Shown piece after piece: positions 26,424-35,406 of a DNA stretch of 64,000 bases (within the stretch, counting starts at the first letter, position 1; each line of letters starts with the position of its first letter). Origin of the DNA: Evansella alkalicola (GTDB taxonomy: Bacteria; Bacillota; Bacilli; Bacillales; Salisediminibacteriaceae). A model generated the notes under the pieces. It saw only the letters and a list, made by a program, of their open reading frames with translations, was not told where the DNA came from and ran no database searches. A program made the translations under genes and the position numbers. The stretch is from contig NZ_JAHQCR010000016.1 in NCBI RefSeq assembly GCF_019042735.1, positions 13,176-77,175 of the forward strand, read 5' to 3'.

Positions 26424-26450
26424 TTGGATAAAACCACCAAGTCTAACTAA
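26424..26450 (+). CDS. Possible eight-codon leader ORF in front of swrD
   Basis: TTG at 26424 has a near-perfect GGGAGG (26412-26417) six nt upstream and encodes MDKTTKSN before a TAA at 26448. The swrD ATG follows four nt later and has no ribosome site of its own, so this mini-ORF may deliver ribosomes by coupling. ACTTGG and CCAAGT (26422-26427, 26437-26442) form a small hairpin over its start. No protein evidence is available. Confidence 0.35.
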   Translation: MDKTTKSN

Positions 26451-26454
26451 ACAA

Positions 26455-26670
26455 ATGATTTTATTAACCAAATTAAATGGACAAACATTTACTTTAAACG
26501 CTCTATATATTGAACAAATTCAAGAGTTTCCTGATACGACTATTACGATGATGAATGGAAAGATTTTAGTTGTTAAAGATTCGGAGGAAGATGTACGTAT
26601 AAAGGTTGAAGAGTTTTATCGTCAAGTGGGGTTAACAGCCATGAAAAGGATAGGTGATCACAGTGTTTAA
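26455..26670 (+). CDS. swrD: Flagellar torque/swarming protein SwrD (FlbD family)
   Basis: A 71-residue FlbD-family protein: MILLTKLNGQTFTLNALYIEQIQEFPDTTITMMNGKILVVKDSEEDV (blocks) is the full family signature. In B. subtilis SwrD (YlzI) raises flagellar power and permits swarming. ATG 26455 gives the conserved N-terminus but has no Shine-Dalgarno sequence of its own, which is unusual here; see the leader ORF. Its end overlaps fliL. Confidence 0.92.
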   Translation: MILLTKLNGQTFTLNALYIEQIQEFPDTTITMMNGKILVVKDSEEDVRIKVEEFYRQVGLTAMKRIGDHSV

Positions 26671-27094
26671 AAATCGACTTTTAAAAATTATGATAATCAT
26701 TCTCCTAGCCCTGACCTTAATTGGCGCTTTAACTTTAGTCCTTTATACACAATTTTTTGATGAAGCTAGTGCCCACGAAGAACAGACAATCGATGACATT
26801 TTAAGACTCTCAGTCGAAACAGACGAGATAATTACAAACTTATATACAAATCATATTATTCGTGCGCAATTTGTTATTGAACTAGATAGTATGAAAGCTA
26901 GAAATGAATTCGAAAAAAGAGATTTTCAAGTAGAAAACCTAATCATTCAAGAGCTATCAGACATGAAAGAAAGTGATTTCCGTGGTTCTGATGGAATTAG
27001 ACAAATTGAAGAGCAATTACGACTAAGAGTAAATGAGATAATGCAAGATGGAGAAGTAGTAAATGTCTATATGAATCAACGAGTGATTCAATAA
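26663..27094 (+). CDS. fliL: Flagellar basal-body-associated protein FliL
   Basis: Single-pass membrane protein near the stator. One N-terminal helix (about residues 8-30, IMIIILLALTLIGALTLVLYTQF), then a periplasmic-side domain with LRLSVETDEIITNL, YIIRAQFVIELDS-like HIIRAQFVIELDSMKARNEFEKRDFQVENLIIQELSDMKESDFRG and EEQLRLRVNEIMQDGEVVNVYMNQRVIQ, matching FliL. GTG 26663 is taken, with AGGTGAT upstream; GTG 26654 is an alternative three codons earlier. It overlaps swrD by 8 nt. Confidence 0.92.
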   Translation: MFKNRLLKIMIIILLALTLIGALTLVLYTQFFDEASAHEEQTIDDILRLSVETDEIITNLYTNHIIRAQFVIELDSMKARNEFEKRDFQVENLIIQELSDMKESDFRGSDGIRQIEEQLRLRVNEIMQDGEVVNVYMNQRVIQ

Positions 27095-27139
27095 GAATTG
27101 AGCCATCAAGAGTAGTTGTAAGAAAAGAGGTGAGTCTTT

Positions 27140-28135
27140 TTGGCAGATGTCTTATCCCAAGGGGAAATTGATGCCCTGTTATCCGCCTTATCTACTGGGG
27201 AAATGGATGCGGAAGAATTAAAAAAAGAAGAGACAGAGAAAAAAATAAAGGTTTATGACTTTAAAAGAGCTTTACGTTTTTCTAAGGATCAAATTAGGAG
27301 TTTAACGAGAATTCATGAAAACTATGCGAGACTATTGACAACACAATTATCGGCACAGTTGAGAACGTTTGTTCAGATATCAGTAGCTTCTGTTGATCAG
27401 CTCCCATACGATGAGTTCATACGTTCCGTCCCAAAAATGACATTGTTAAATGTATTTGAGCCAGTCCCCCTTGATGGAAGATTCGTAATGGAAATCAATC
27501 CAAACATTGCCTATGCAATGTTGGATCGATTGTTAGGTGGTCAAGGGGCTTCAGTTAATAAAGTGGAGACCTTAACTGAAATTGAATCAAAAATCCTTAC
27601 TCAGTTATTTCAAAGAAACTTAGAAACTTTCAGAGAGGCTTGGGAATCCGTTGTTGAAATAGACCCAATCATGGAAGAAATTGAAGTCAATCCTCAATTT
27701 TTGCAATTAGTTTCACCAAATGAAACGGTGGTTGTAATCTCGTTATCAACTGCTATTGGTGAAGCTACAGGGATGATCAATATATGCCTTCCACATGTAG
27801 TAATAGAGTCTATCCTACCTAAGCTTTCTGTTCATTTATGGATGCAACAAAAGAAGAAAGATAGAGTGCCAATGGAACAAGAAGCGTTAGAGTTGAATGT
27901 CAAGCGGGCACCATTGGACGTTGTAGTAGAACTTGGTAAGTCAGAGATAACTATACAAGAGTTTTTACAGCTTGATAAGGGTGATATAGTTGAACTCAAT
28001 CAATTAATTGAATCCCCGTTATTAGTGAAAGTTGCTGAACAACCAAAATTTTTAGGACAACCGGGTAAAGTAAAAGAAAAAATAGCACTCCAGATTACTG
28101 AAACTATTGAAGAGGAGGGTGATGGTCATGAGTGA
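27140..28135 (+). CDS. fliM: Flagellar motor switch protein FliM
   Basis: C-ring component. The N-terminal CheY-P binding segment is VLSQGEIDALLSAL (residues 4-17); the middle CheC-like domain has RSLTRIHENYARLLTTQLSAQLRTFVQISVASVDQLPYDEFIRSVP (blocks) and the C-terminus is a SpoA domain (LDVVVELGKSEITIQEFLQLDKGDIVEL). It starts with TTG 27140 after GAGGTGAG. Length 331 is normal. It overlaps fliY by 8 nt. Confidence 0.97.
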   Translation: MADVLSQGEIDALLSALSTGEMDAEELKKEETEKKIKVYDFKRALRFSKDQIRSLTRIHENYARLLTTQLSAQLRTFVQISVASVDQLPYDEFIRSVPKMTLLNVFEPVPLDGRFVMEINPNIAYAMLDRLLGGQGASVNKVETLTEIESKILTQLFQRNLETFREAWESVVEIDPIMEEIEVNPQFLQLVSPNETVVVISLSTAIGEATGMINICLPHVVIESILPKLSVHLWMQQKKKDRVPMEQEALELNVKRAPLDVVVELGKSEITIQEFLQLDKGDIVELNQLIESPLLVKVAEQPKFLGQPGKVKEKIALQITETIEEEGDGHE

Positions 28136-29351
28136 TGAAATGTTATCTCAAGATGAGATAAATGCTCTTTTAAGTGGCTTACAATCAGATGAAGCTGATA
28201 CAGCTGAGGAAAGCGAAGCTTCTAAATCATTAAATGTTGAGAATTATTTATCTGGCATTGAGCAAGATGCCATTGGAGAAATTGGGAATATATCATTTGG
28301 TAGTGCTGCCACTGCCCTATCTACGTTATTAAATCAAAAGGTAGATATTACTACACCTAAAGTAACTGTTGTTAAAAAGAAGGAATTAGCAGATGAGTTT
28401 CCTAAACCACATGTAAATATTGCAGTCCATTATACAGATGGATTTGAAGGTATGAATTTACTTGTTGTAAAAACCCGTGATGCCGCTGTGATTGCAGATT
28501 TAATGTTAGGTAATGATGGCTTGAATGTCACGGAAGTATTAGGTGAAATGGAAATTAGTGCGGTACAAGAAGCTATGAACCAAATGATGGGGTCTGCTTC
28601 CACTTCTATGTCAACGATTTTTAATAAGAGAGTTGATATATCACCCCCAGGTATAGATATTTTAGAGAAAAGTGATTATTCAGATCATCAATTTCTACCT
28701 GATGAAGATGTTCTTGTTAAAATTTCTTTTAACCTCAAGGTTGGTGATTTAATAGATTCTAAGATTATGCAGTTAATTCCTGTAAGTTTTTCTAAGGACT
28801 TAGTAGAAGAATTAATGAATCCAAGTAATGGAGAATCGGTTGAGCAAAGTCAAGATCCAGTACAAGGTGTAGCAAAAGAAGTAAAGCAAGAAGTTCAACA
28901 AAATGCAGAAACAACGGCAGTTCCTGAATCAAGTTACACCAATAACGATCTATTTGATAATCATCGTCAGGAACCAGTGTACGAGCAGAGGTCTCATCAA
29001 CAACAGCATATAACCTCTACACCAGAGCGTACTGCAAATGTCCATCCTGCTGCATTCACTAATTTTGATGCTACACCGTTAGGAGAGACGGAAGCAAAGA
29101 ATTTGGAAATGTTATTTGATATTCCTTTACAGGTAACGGTGGAATTAGGAAGAACAAAGCGGACGATAAAAGATATTTTAGAACTAGCGCAAGGATCTAT
29201 TATTGAACTCGATAAACTTGCAGGTGAGCCTGTAGATATTTTAGTAAATCAGAAACTAATCGCTAAAGGGGAAGTCGTTGTAATCGATGAAAACTTTGGT
29301 GTAAGAGTGACAGATATTGTCAGCAAGAAAGAGAGGATTAATAAACTATAA
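28128..29351 (+). CDS. fliY: Flagellar motor switch phosphatase FliY
   Basis: C-ring protein that replaces FliN in Bacillus and dephosphorylates CheY-P. Layout: N-terminal CheY-P binding peptide MLSQDEINALLSGL, CheC-type phosphatase helices (QDAIGEIGNISFGSAATALS and GEMEISAVQEAMNQMMGSASTSMS, each with E-x-x-N), a Gln/Glu-rich linker (about 235-315), and a C-terminal SpoA domain (QVTVELGRTKRTIKDILELAQGSIIELDKLAGEPVDILVNQKLIAKGEVVVIDENFGVRVTDI in blocks). ATG 28128 gives 407 residues, a little longer than in B. subtilis because of the linker. Confidence 0.96.
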   Translation: MSDEMLSQDEINALLSGLQSDEADTAEESEASKSLNVENYLSGIEQDAIGEIGNISFGSAATALSTLLNQKVDITTPKVTVVKKKELADEFPKPHVNIAVHYTDGFEGMNLLVVKTRDAAVIADLMLGNDGLNVTEVLGEMEISAVQEAMNQMMGSASTSMSTIFNKRVDISPPGIDILEKSDYSDHQFLPDEDVLVKISFNLKVGDLIDSKIMQLIPVSFSKDLVEELMNPSNGESVEQSQDPVQGVAKEVKQEVQQNAETTAVPESSYTNNDLFDNHRQEPVYEQRSHQQQHITSTPERTANVHPAAFTNFDATPLGETEAKNLEMLFDIPLQVTVELGRTKRTIKDILELAQGSIIELDKLAGEPVDILVNQKLIAKGEVVVIDENFGVRVTDIVSKKERINKL

Positions 29352-29398
29352 TAGTATTGTAGACTTAAAATACCACATCTTAATAGGAGGATATGACA

Positions 29399-29761
29399 AT
29401 GGCAGTAAAAGTATTGATTGTAGACGACGCTGCGTTTATGCGCATGATGATAAAGGATATTTTAACAAAGAACGGTTTCGAAGTAGTAGCTGAAGCTGGG
29501 GACGGTGCACAGGCAGTTGATATGTATAAAGAGCACTCTCCAGATCTTGTTACCATGGATATTACCATGCCGGAAATGGACGGGATTACATCTTTAAAGG
29601 AAATAAAAAAAATGGATCCAAATGCAAAAGTAATTATGTGTTCTGCGATGGGACAACAGGCGATGGTTATTGATGCCATCCAAGCAGGGGCGAAAGACTT
29701 TATTGTTAAGCCATTTCAAGCCGATCGTGTATTAGAAGCAATTAATAAGACACTAGGATAA
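29399..29761 (+). CDS. cheY: Chemotaxis response regulator CheY
   Basis: Receiver-only protein; CheY-P binds FliM and FliY. VLIVDDAAFMR carries the acidic pair D9/D10, D54 in TMDITMPEMDG is the phosphorylation site, MCSAMGQQAMV gives the Thr/Ser switch position and K104 region VKPF is present. The 120-residue length equals B. subtilis CheY. ATG 29399 has TAGGAGG 8 nt upstream; ATG 29393 is too close to it. Confidence 0.97.
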   Translation: MAVKVLIVDDAAFMRMMIKDILTKNGFEVVAEAGDGAQAVDMYKEHSPDLVTMDITMPEMDGITSLKEIKKMDPNAKVIMCSAMGQQAMVIDAIQAGAKDFIVKPFQADRVLEAINKTLG

Positions 29762-29784
29762 TTGCTTTCAAAGGAGTGTGTCTT

Positions 29785-30501
29785 TTGAAACATAAAGTTA
29801 TTTTATTTTTGGTTACGACATTAGTAGTCTTTATCATATTCCCAACAATCATCCATGGAGAAGAACAGTGGGAAGATGGTGGAGGTAGTGTAAATGATAT
29901 GTTTAGGGACAGGGAAGAAGTAGAGACAATTGATCCTCAAAACAGTAATGATAATGAACTAGACGAAATAGAAACAGAAGAAGATGACGCAGAGGCCTTA
30001 GAAGAAGGTGACGCAGAGGCCGTACTTGGAGAAGGCCCTGACCAAAACTTATTTTTCCTATCATTGCAAATGTTTTTTGCACTTGCTTTTGTTATTTTTC
30101 TTATTTATGCCCTTTTAAAATTTGTTAACAATAGGAGCCGTTCCTTTCGCAATCATTCTACAATTGAAAGTGTCGGGGGGGTAGGATTAGGTTCTAATCG
30201 TTCTGTTCAGATGGTTAGGGTTGGGAAAAAGGTGTACCTTCTAGGTGTGGGGGAGTCAGTAAACTTACTAAAAGAAATTGAAGACCCAAATGAAGTTGAG
30301 ATTATTCTTGAAGAACATCGTCCACAAGATACTTTTGATCAACCAGTCATGAAAGTATCTAACTGGGTAAAAGAAAATGTAATGAATCGTTCTGCAGAAA
30401 GAGATAGCTCTTCATTTCAATCCCTTTTCAAAAAAGAATTAAATGATGTCAAGGAGTCCCAAGATAAAGTTTACTCCGCATTGAAGGAGAAAGACCAATG
30501 A
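29785..30501 (+). CDS. fliZ: Flagellar biosynthetic protein FliZ/FliO
   Basis: Assembly factor for the FliP export gate. It has a signal-like N-terminal helix (VILFLVTTLVVFIIFPTIIHGEEQ), a long acidic external segment (about 25-85), a membrane helix (LFFLSLQMFFALAFVIFLIYALLKFV), and a cytoplasmic FliO domain (SVGGVGLGSNRSVQMVRVGKKVYLLGVGESVNLLKEI). TTG 29785 with AAGGAG is chosen; GTG 29776 lies within that site. In the acidic segment a 13-nt unit is duplicated 24 nt apart (29985-29997, 30009-30021), coding for a GDAEA/DDAEA repeat. Confidence 0.9.
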   Translation: MKHKVILFLVTTLVVFIIFPTIIHGEEQWEDGGGSVNDMFRDREEVETIDPQNSNDNELDEIETEEDDAEALEEGDAEAVLGEGPDQNLFFLSLQMFFALAFVIFLIYALLKFVNNRSRSFRNHSTIESVGGVGLGSNRSVQMVRVGKKVYLLGVGESVNLLKEIEDPNEVEIILEEHRPQDTFDQPVMKVSNWVKENVMNRSAERDSSSFQSLFKKELNDVKESQDKVYSALKEKDQ

Positions 30502-31184
30502 TAGAACTTTTTTCCATGATACAGATCCCTGCTCTCGATATTTTTAGTGAGGAGCCAGGTGACCTTACGGCAACGGTGCAATTATTACTTTTATTAACAG
30601 TACTATCGTTAGCACCAAGTATTTTAATTTTAATGACTTGTTTTACGAGAATTGTAATCGTCCTTTCTTTTGTTCGTTCGGGGTTAGCAACACAGCAAAT
30701 GCCCCCGAACCAAGTAATAGTTGGACTAGCACTTTTCTTAACATTTTTCATTATGGCGCCAATATTTGGGGAAGTAAATGAAAATGCACTACAGCCATTA
30801 TTTGAAGGTGAGATTTCGCAGGAAGAAGCTTTTGATGCTGCAACCATTCCAGTAAAGGAGTTTATGGCAAAGCATACGAGAGAAAAGGACTTAGCTTTGT
30901 TTATGGGGTATGCGGGTATGCCTCGACCAGAAACGCTTGATGACATTCCTTTAACGGCATTAGTTCCTGCTTTTGCCATTAGTGAATTAAAAACAGCTTT
31001 TCAAATAGGTTTTATGATTTTTGTACCATTTCTAGTCATTGATATGGTAGTAGCAAGTGTACTTATGTCAATGGGAATGATGATGCTTCCACCTGTTATG
31101 ATTGCTTTACCATTTAAAATATTACTATTTGTAATGGTGGATGGGTGGCATTTAGTTGTACGTTCTTTACTATTAAGTTTTTAG
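30498..31184 (+). CDS. fliP: Flagellar export gate protein FliP
   Basis: Polytopic core channel subunit. TVQLLLLLTVLSLAPSILILMTCFTRIVIVLSFVRSGLATQQMPPNQVIVGLALFLTFFIMAPI (blocks) is the FliP signature, and the C-terminus ISELKTAFQIGFMIFVPFLVIDMVVASVLMSMGMMMLPPVMIALPFKILLFVMVDGWHLVVRSLLLSF matches. Length 228. The start overlaps the fliZ stop (ATGA). Confidence 0.98.
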   Translation: MIELFSMIQIPALDIFSEEPGDLTATVQLLLLLTVLSLAPSILILMTCFTRIVIVLSFVRSGLATQQMPPNQVIVGLALFLTFFIMAPIFGEVNENALQPLFEGEISQEEAFDAATIPVKEFMAKHTREKDLALFMGYAGMPRPETLDDIPLTALVPAFAISELKTAFQIGFMIFVPFLVIDMVVASVLMSMGMMMLPPVMIALPFKILLFVMVDGWHLVVRSLLLSF

Positions 31185-31196
31185 AAGGTGATGTAA

Positions 31197-31466
31197 ATGA
31201 GTTCAGAAATGGTAATTTCATTAGCAGAGAGAGGTATCTTCACTGTACTTGTTATTGCAGGACCACTCCTTGTTGTTGCACTGGGAATTGGGTTATTAGT
31301 TAGTATTTTTCAGGCAACCACCCAGATTCAAGAACAAACATTAGCATTTATTCCTAAAATTGTAGGAGTACTAATTGCACTCATTGTATTTGGTCCATGG
31401 ATGCTAACACATGCCATCAGTTTTGCATCACAAATTTTTAGTAACCTACATCGGTTTGTAGGTTAG
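31197..31466 (+). CDS. fliQ: Flagellar export gate protein FliQ
   Basis: Two-helix gate subunit of 89 residues: helix 1 GIFTVLVIAGPLLVVALGIGLLVSIFQATTQIQEQTLAFIPKIVGVLIALIVFGPWML (blocks). QATTQIQEQTLAF is diagnostic. Twelve nt separate it from fliP, and fliR starts 4 nt after its stop. Confidence 0.97.
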   Translation: MSSEMVISLAERGIFTVLVIAGPLLVVALGIGLLVSIFQATTQIQEQTLAFIPKIVGVLIALIVFGPWMLTHAISFASQIFSNLHRFVG

Positions 31467-31470
31467 ATAA

Positions 31471-32247
31471 ATGGAAGAAATTATTCAATGGCTGCCTGCA
31501 TTTTTATTAATTTTAGTTAGGGTTTCTGCGTTCCTAATAACATTACCTTTTTTTTCTTATCAAAATATACCAGGCCCAATCAAAATTGGGCTCGCAGTGT
31601 TTATCTCTTGGATTATGTTTTTCTCCGGTGATTGGCCTTTGTTGGAATTGAATTATAGTTATTATCTTTTGATCATTAAAGAAGCAATGGTGGGTCTTTC
31701 AGTAGGTTTAGTGGCCATGATCATGTTATATGCCATTCAAATTGCAGGTGGCTTTATTGATGTGAAAATGGGATTTATGATTGCTAATGTTATTGATCCG
31801 CAAACCGGTGCTCAATCCCCATTAACAGGGGGATACTTGTACACATTTGCTCTTTTATTCTTACTTGCTACGGATGCGCATCATCTGTTACTCGATGGTG
31901 TTTTCTATAGTTATTTATTTATACCGATGGACCAAATGTTTATTCCATTCGGGCAAGAAAATGTGATTAATTTTGTAGTGACGAGTTTTAATACAATGTT
32001 TCTTATCGCATTTCAAATGGCAATGCCTATTGTTGGGTCTCTATTCTTAGTAGATGTGGCATTAGGAATGATTTCAAGAACAGTACCACAGGTAAACGTT
32101 TTTGTTGTAGGACTACCATTAAAAATACTAGTAGGTTTCATCATGTTGGTTCTTGTGATGGCACCATTCTTTGTACTTGTACAACATTTGATAGAAACGA
32201 TGACGTTAACAATGAGAACGCTGATGGAACTGTATGGAGGGGCTTAG
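31471..32247 (+). CDS. fliR: Flagellar export gate protein FliR
   Basis: Polytopic membrane protein (258 residues) of the FliPQR pore. FLLILVRVSAFLITLPFFS, KEAMVGLSVGLVAMIMLYAIQIAGGFIDVKMGF and a C-terminal LGMISRTVPQVNVFVVGLPLKILVGFIML are family blocks. The stop overlaps the flhB start by one base. Confidence 0.97.
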   Translation: MEEIIQWLPAFLLILVRVSAFLITLPFFSYQNIPGPIKIGLAVFISWIMFFSGDWPLLELNYSYYLLIIKEAMVGLSVGLVAMIMLYAIQIAGGFIDVKMGFMIANVIDPQTGAQSPLTGGYLYTFALLFLLATDAHHLLLDGVFYSYLFIPMDQMFIPFGQENVINFVVTSFNTMFLIAFQMAMPIVGSLFLVDVALGMISRTVPQVNVFVVGLPLKILVGFIMLVLVMAPFFVLVQHLIETMTLTMRTLMELYGGA

Positions 32248-33329
32248 TGATGTATCTGTCACTGGATTTACAATATTTTTCACAAGAAAAGACGGAAAAA
32301 GCAACTCCTAAAAAACGGCAAGAATCAAGAAAAAAAGGACAAGTTTCGAAAAGTTCCGACGTAAATACTGCTTTCATATTATTATTTGTTTTTCTTTCTT
32401 TTATGTTTATTGGTCCTTTTGCATCAGAGCAACTATTTACTTTAACTGGATTTACGTTTCAAGAATACTTACTCATTGAGTTAACCGAAGAAAATGTACA
32501 GGCAATGTTTATTGAATATACTTTTCAGGCAGTTGCCGTAGTTGCACCAATCATGCTTGCGGCGATGGTCGCAGGGATTGTAAGTAATTATATGCAGGTT
32601 GGATTTTTATTTGCACCTGAAGCAATTAAAATGAAGCTTGAAAAAATTAATCCTATTAAAGGCTTTAAACGGATATTTTCTGTCCGTGCCTTAGTAGAGT
32701 TTCTTAAATCAATGTTGAAAATTACACTAGTTGGTATTGTAACATTTAGTGTTTTGTGGATTTTTATAGATGATATTTTAAAGCTATCCCTCTACACCGT
32801 AGAAGAAAGTGTTAGGTTTGTTGGTAATTTAATGGTGATTATGGGTCTTGCTGTAGCAGTGTTATTAATATTTTTATCAGTCTTAGATTATATGTACCAA
32901 AAGTATGATCATGAAAAAAATATACGAATGTCTAAGCAGGACGTAAAAGATGAGTATAAAAAGACAGAGGGAGACCCGTTAATCAAATCAAAAATTAAAG
33001 AAAAACAACGACAGATGGCTATGAGTAGAATGATGCAAGAGGTTCCGAAAGCTGATGTTGTGATTACAAATCCTACTCACTATGCGGTCGCACTAAAATA
33101 TGATAACGAAAACATGGAAGCACCAATTGTTATTGCAAAAGGTGTTGATTTTATAGCACTGAAGGTTATTAAAGTAGCTAAACATAATGGTGTAATGACC
33201 GTTGAGAACCGTCCACTTGCACGGGCCTTATATAGTCAAGCAGAAATAGGAGATCAAGTTCCGGAAGATTTGTTTAAAGCGGTTGCTGAGGTACTTGCTT
33301 ATGTGTACCGTATACAGAAAAAATTGTGA
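32247..33329 (+). CDS. flhB: Flagellar export gate and substrate-switch protein FlhB
   Basis: Four membrane helices (about residues 30-205) plus a cytoplasmic domain that self-cleaves at NPTH, here N275-P276-T277-H278. The N-terminus EKTEKATPKKRQESRKKGQVSKSSDV and the SRMMQEVPKADVVITNPTHYAVALKYD block are diagnostic. Cleavage switches export from hook to filament subunits with FliK. Compare the free FlhB-C-like gene at 2849. Length 360. GTG/ATG overlap: ATG 32247 shares a base with the fliR stop. Confidence 0.98.
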   Translation: MMYLSLDLQYFSQEKTEKATPKKRQESRKKGQVSKSSDVNTAFILLFVFLSFMFIGPFASEQLFTLTGFTFQEYLLIELTEENVQAMFIEYTFQAVAVVAPIMLAAMVAGIVSNYMQVGFLFAPEAIKMKLEKINPIKGFKRIFSVRALVEFLKSMLKITLVGIVTFSVLWIFIDDILKLSLYTVEESVRFVGNLMVIMGLAVAVLLIFLSVLDYMYQKYDHEKNIRMSKQDVKDEYKKTEGDPLIKSKIKEKQRQMAMSRMMQEVPKADVVITNPTHYAVALKYDNENMEAPIVIAKGVDFIALKVIKVAKHNGVMTVENRPLARALYSQAEIGDQVPEDLFKAVAEVLAYVYRIQKKL

Positions 33330-33363
33330 TAAGTGGTACCCCAGGTTGAAGGAGAGAGCGTAA

Positions 33364-35406
33364 ATGCCAATGAAAGATTTTAGTATATTATTAGGTGTTA
33401 TATTGATAGTGATTATGTTAATCATACCTCTTCCTACAGGCATGATTGACTTTTTAATCATCATTAACATATCAATTGCGCTCTTAATTATATTAGTTTC
33501 CATGAATACGAGAGAACCTCTCCAGTTTTCTATATTTCCTACCTTGCTCTTGTTAATTACGTTATTTCGCTTAGGACTTAACGTATCTACGACAAGGGCA
33601 ATACTAGGAAATCAGGGGGACGCGGGAAATGTCATTGAAACCTTTGGACAGTTTGTTGTCGGAGGTAACGCCCTCGTTGGTTTTGTAGTATTCGTAATAC
33701 TTGTTGTTATTCAATTTATTGTAATTACAAAAGGTGCAGAGCGTGTATCTGAGGTTGGTGCTAGATTTACATTAGATGCTATGCCCGGTAAGCAAATGAG
33801 CATCGATGCAGATTTAAATGCTGGTATTATTTCAGATTCAGATGCTAGAGATCGCCGAAAAAAGATTGAACAAGAAGCTGATTTTTATGGTTCCATGGAT
33901 GGTGCTAGTAAATTCGTTAAGGGTGACGCAATAGCAGGTATTGTAATTGTCATAATAAATATTATTTTTGGACTTGTTATAGGTATGGGACAAGAAGGTC
34001 TTGCTATAGGTGAGGCAGCAGGAAAATATACATTGTTAACTGTAGGGGATGGTTTAGTAAGTCAGATACCAGCCTTATTAGTATCAACTGCTACTGGTAT
34101 CGTAGTGACAAGGGCTGCATCAGAAGGGAATTTGGGACATGACATCACCAAGCAATTACTTGCCTACCCAAAAATGCTGTACGTTGCAGGTGGAACGATT
34201 GCCCTACTTGGATTTTTTACTCCAATTCAAGCTGGTGTTACAACTGTAGTTGCTTTGATCCTTGGCGTTGGAGGCTTTATGTTAGAACGAAATGAAAAGT
34301 CAATACCCGAGTTGGAGGAGGCTAATGGTGATGGAGAAGAAGTAGAAGAGGATATTAAATCTCCAGAAAGTGTTGTTAACTTATTGCAAATTGATCCAAT
34401 CGAATTTGAATTTGGATATGGATTAATACCTTTGGCAGATGCCAATCAAGGTGGGGATCTACTAGACAGGGTAGTAATGATTCGACGTCAACTTGCAATT
34501 GAGATGGGGATGATCGTTCCTGTTATTCGTATAAGGGACAATATACAGCTTCAACCGAATGAATATTCCATAAAAATTAAAGGGAATGAAATTGCAAAAG
34601 GTGAGCTTTTACTTGATCATTTTATGGCAATGAGTCCAGGGGTAGACGATGAGGAAATTGTAGGGATTGAAACAGTGGAACCAGCCTTTGGTTTACCAGC
34701 CATTTGGATTGCAGAAGATATGAAGGATCAGGCTGAATTGGCAGGGTATACAGTTGTTGATCCACCATCAGTTGTTTCAACTCATTTAACGGAAGTTATC
34801 AAAAGACACGCTCATGAGCTTATCGGACGACAGGAAACAAAACAATTAATAGATCATCTTAATGAATCATACCCAACATTAGTTGAGGAAGTAACACCAA
34901 ACCCACTTTCAACTGGGGAAATACAGAAAGTATTGAGTAGTTTATTGAAGGAAAAGGTTTCTATTCGTAACTTACCAATAATTTTTGAAACATTAGCTGA
35001 TTATGGTCAAATGACTAAAGACACTGATTTATTAACAGAATATGTAAGGCAAGCTTTGTCTCGTCAAATAACAAAGCAGTATGTGGCCGAAGGAGAATCA
35101 CTTTATGTTCTAACTGTTAGCGGTTCAGTAGAGAAGCTATTAGCCGATGCGGTACAACAGACAGAGCATGGCAGCTTCTTAAATTTAGATCCAAATACAA
35201 TGCAATCAATTATTGAGTCAACGATGACAGAGGTGGAACGCATGCAGGAAACAGGACAAATGCCTATTATATTATGCTCTCCTGCAGTGAGGATGTATGC
35301 GAGACATCTGTTAGAGAGGTATATACCACATATACCAGTGCTTTCTTACAATGAATTAGAGTCATATATTGAAGTTCAAAGCGTCGGGGTGGTGAATGTG
35401 AAGTGA
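33364..35406 (+). CDS. flhA: Flagellar export gate protein FlhA
   Basis: Largest export-gate protein, 680 residues. The N-terminal half is a multi-helix membrane domain with the FHIPEP signature region: LFRLGLNVSTTRAILG, FVVITKGAERVSEVGARFTLDAMPGKQMSIDADLNAG and GDAIAGIVIVIINIIFGLVIGMGQEGL. The C-terminal cytosolic domain (about 330-680) binds chaperone-substrate complexes. GGAGAG precedes ATG 33364. The last bases overlap flhF. Confidence 0.98.
   Translation: MPMKDFSILLGVILIVIMLIIPLPTGMIDFLIIINISIALLIILVSMNTREPLQFSIFPTLLLLITLFRLGLNVSTTRAILGNQGDAGNVIETFGQFVVGGNALVGFVVFVILVVIQFIVITKGAERVSEVGARFTLDAMPGKQMSIDADLNAGIISDSDARDRRKKIEQEADFYGSMDGASKFVKGDAIAGIVIVIINIIFGLVIGMGQEGLAIGEAAGKYTLLTVGDGLVSQIPALLVSTATGIVVTRAASEGNLGHDITKQLLAYPKMLYVAGGTIALLGFFTPIQAGVTTVVALILGVGGFMLERNEKSIPELEEANGDGEEVEEDIKSPESVVNLLQIDPIEFEFGYGLIPLADANQGGDLLDRVVMIRRQLAIEMGMIVPVIRIRDNIQLQPNEYSIKIKGNEIAKGELLLDHFMAMSPGVDDEEIVGIETVEPAFGLPAIWIAEDMKDQAELAGYTVVDPPSVVSTHLTEVIKRHAHELIGRQETKQLIDHLNESYPTLVEEVTPNPLSTGEIQKVLSSLLKEKVSIRNLPIIFETLADYGQMTKDTDLLTEYVRQALSRQITKQYVAEGESLYVLTVSGSVEKLLADAVQQTEHGSFLNLDPNTMQSIIESTMTEVERMQETGQMPIILCSPAVRMYARHLLERYIPHIPVLSYNELESYIEVQSVGVVNVK

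Noticed and set aside
29985..30021. 13-nt direct repeat in fliZ as a phase-variation site
   Set aside because: The repeat interval is 24 nt, a multiple of three, so copy-number change would not shift the frame; it only alters an acidic linker.
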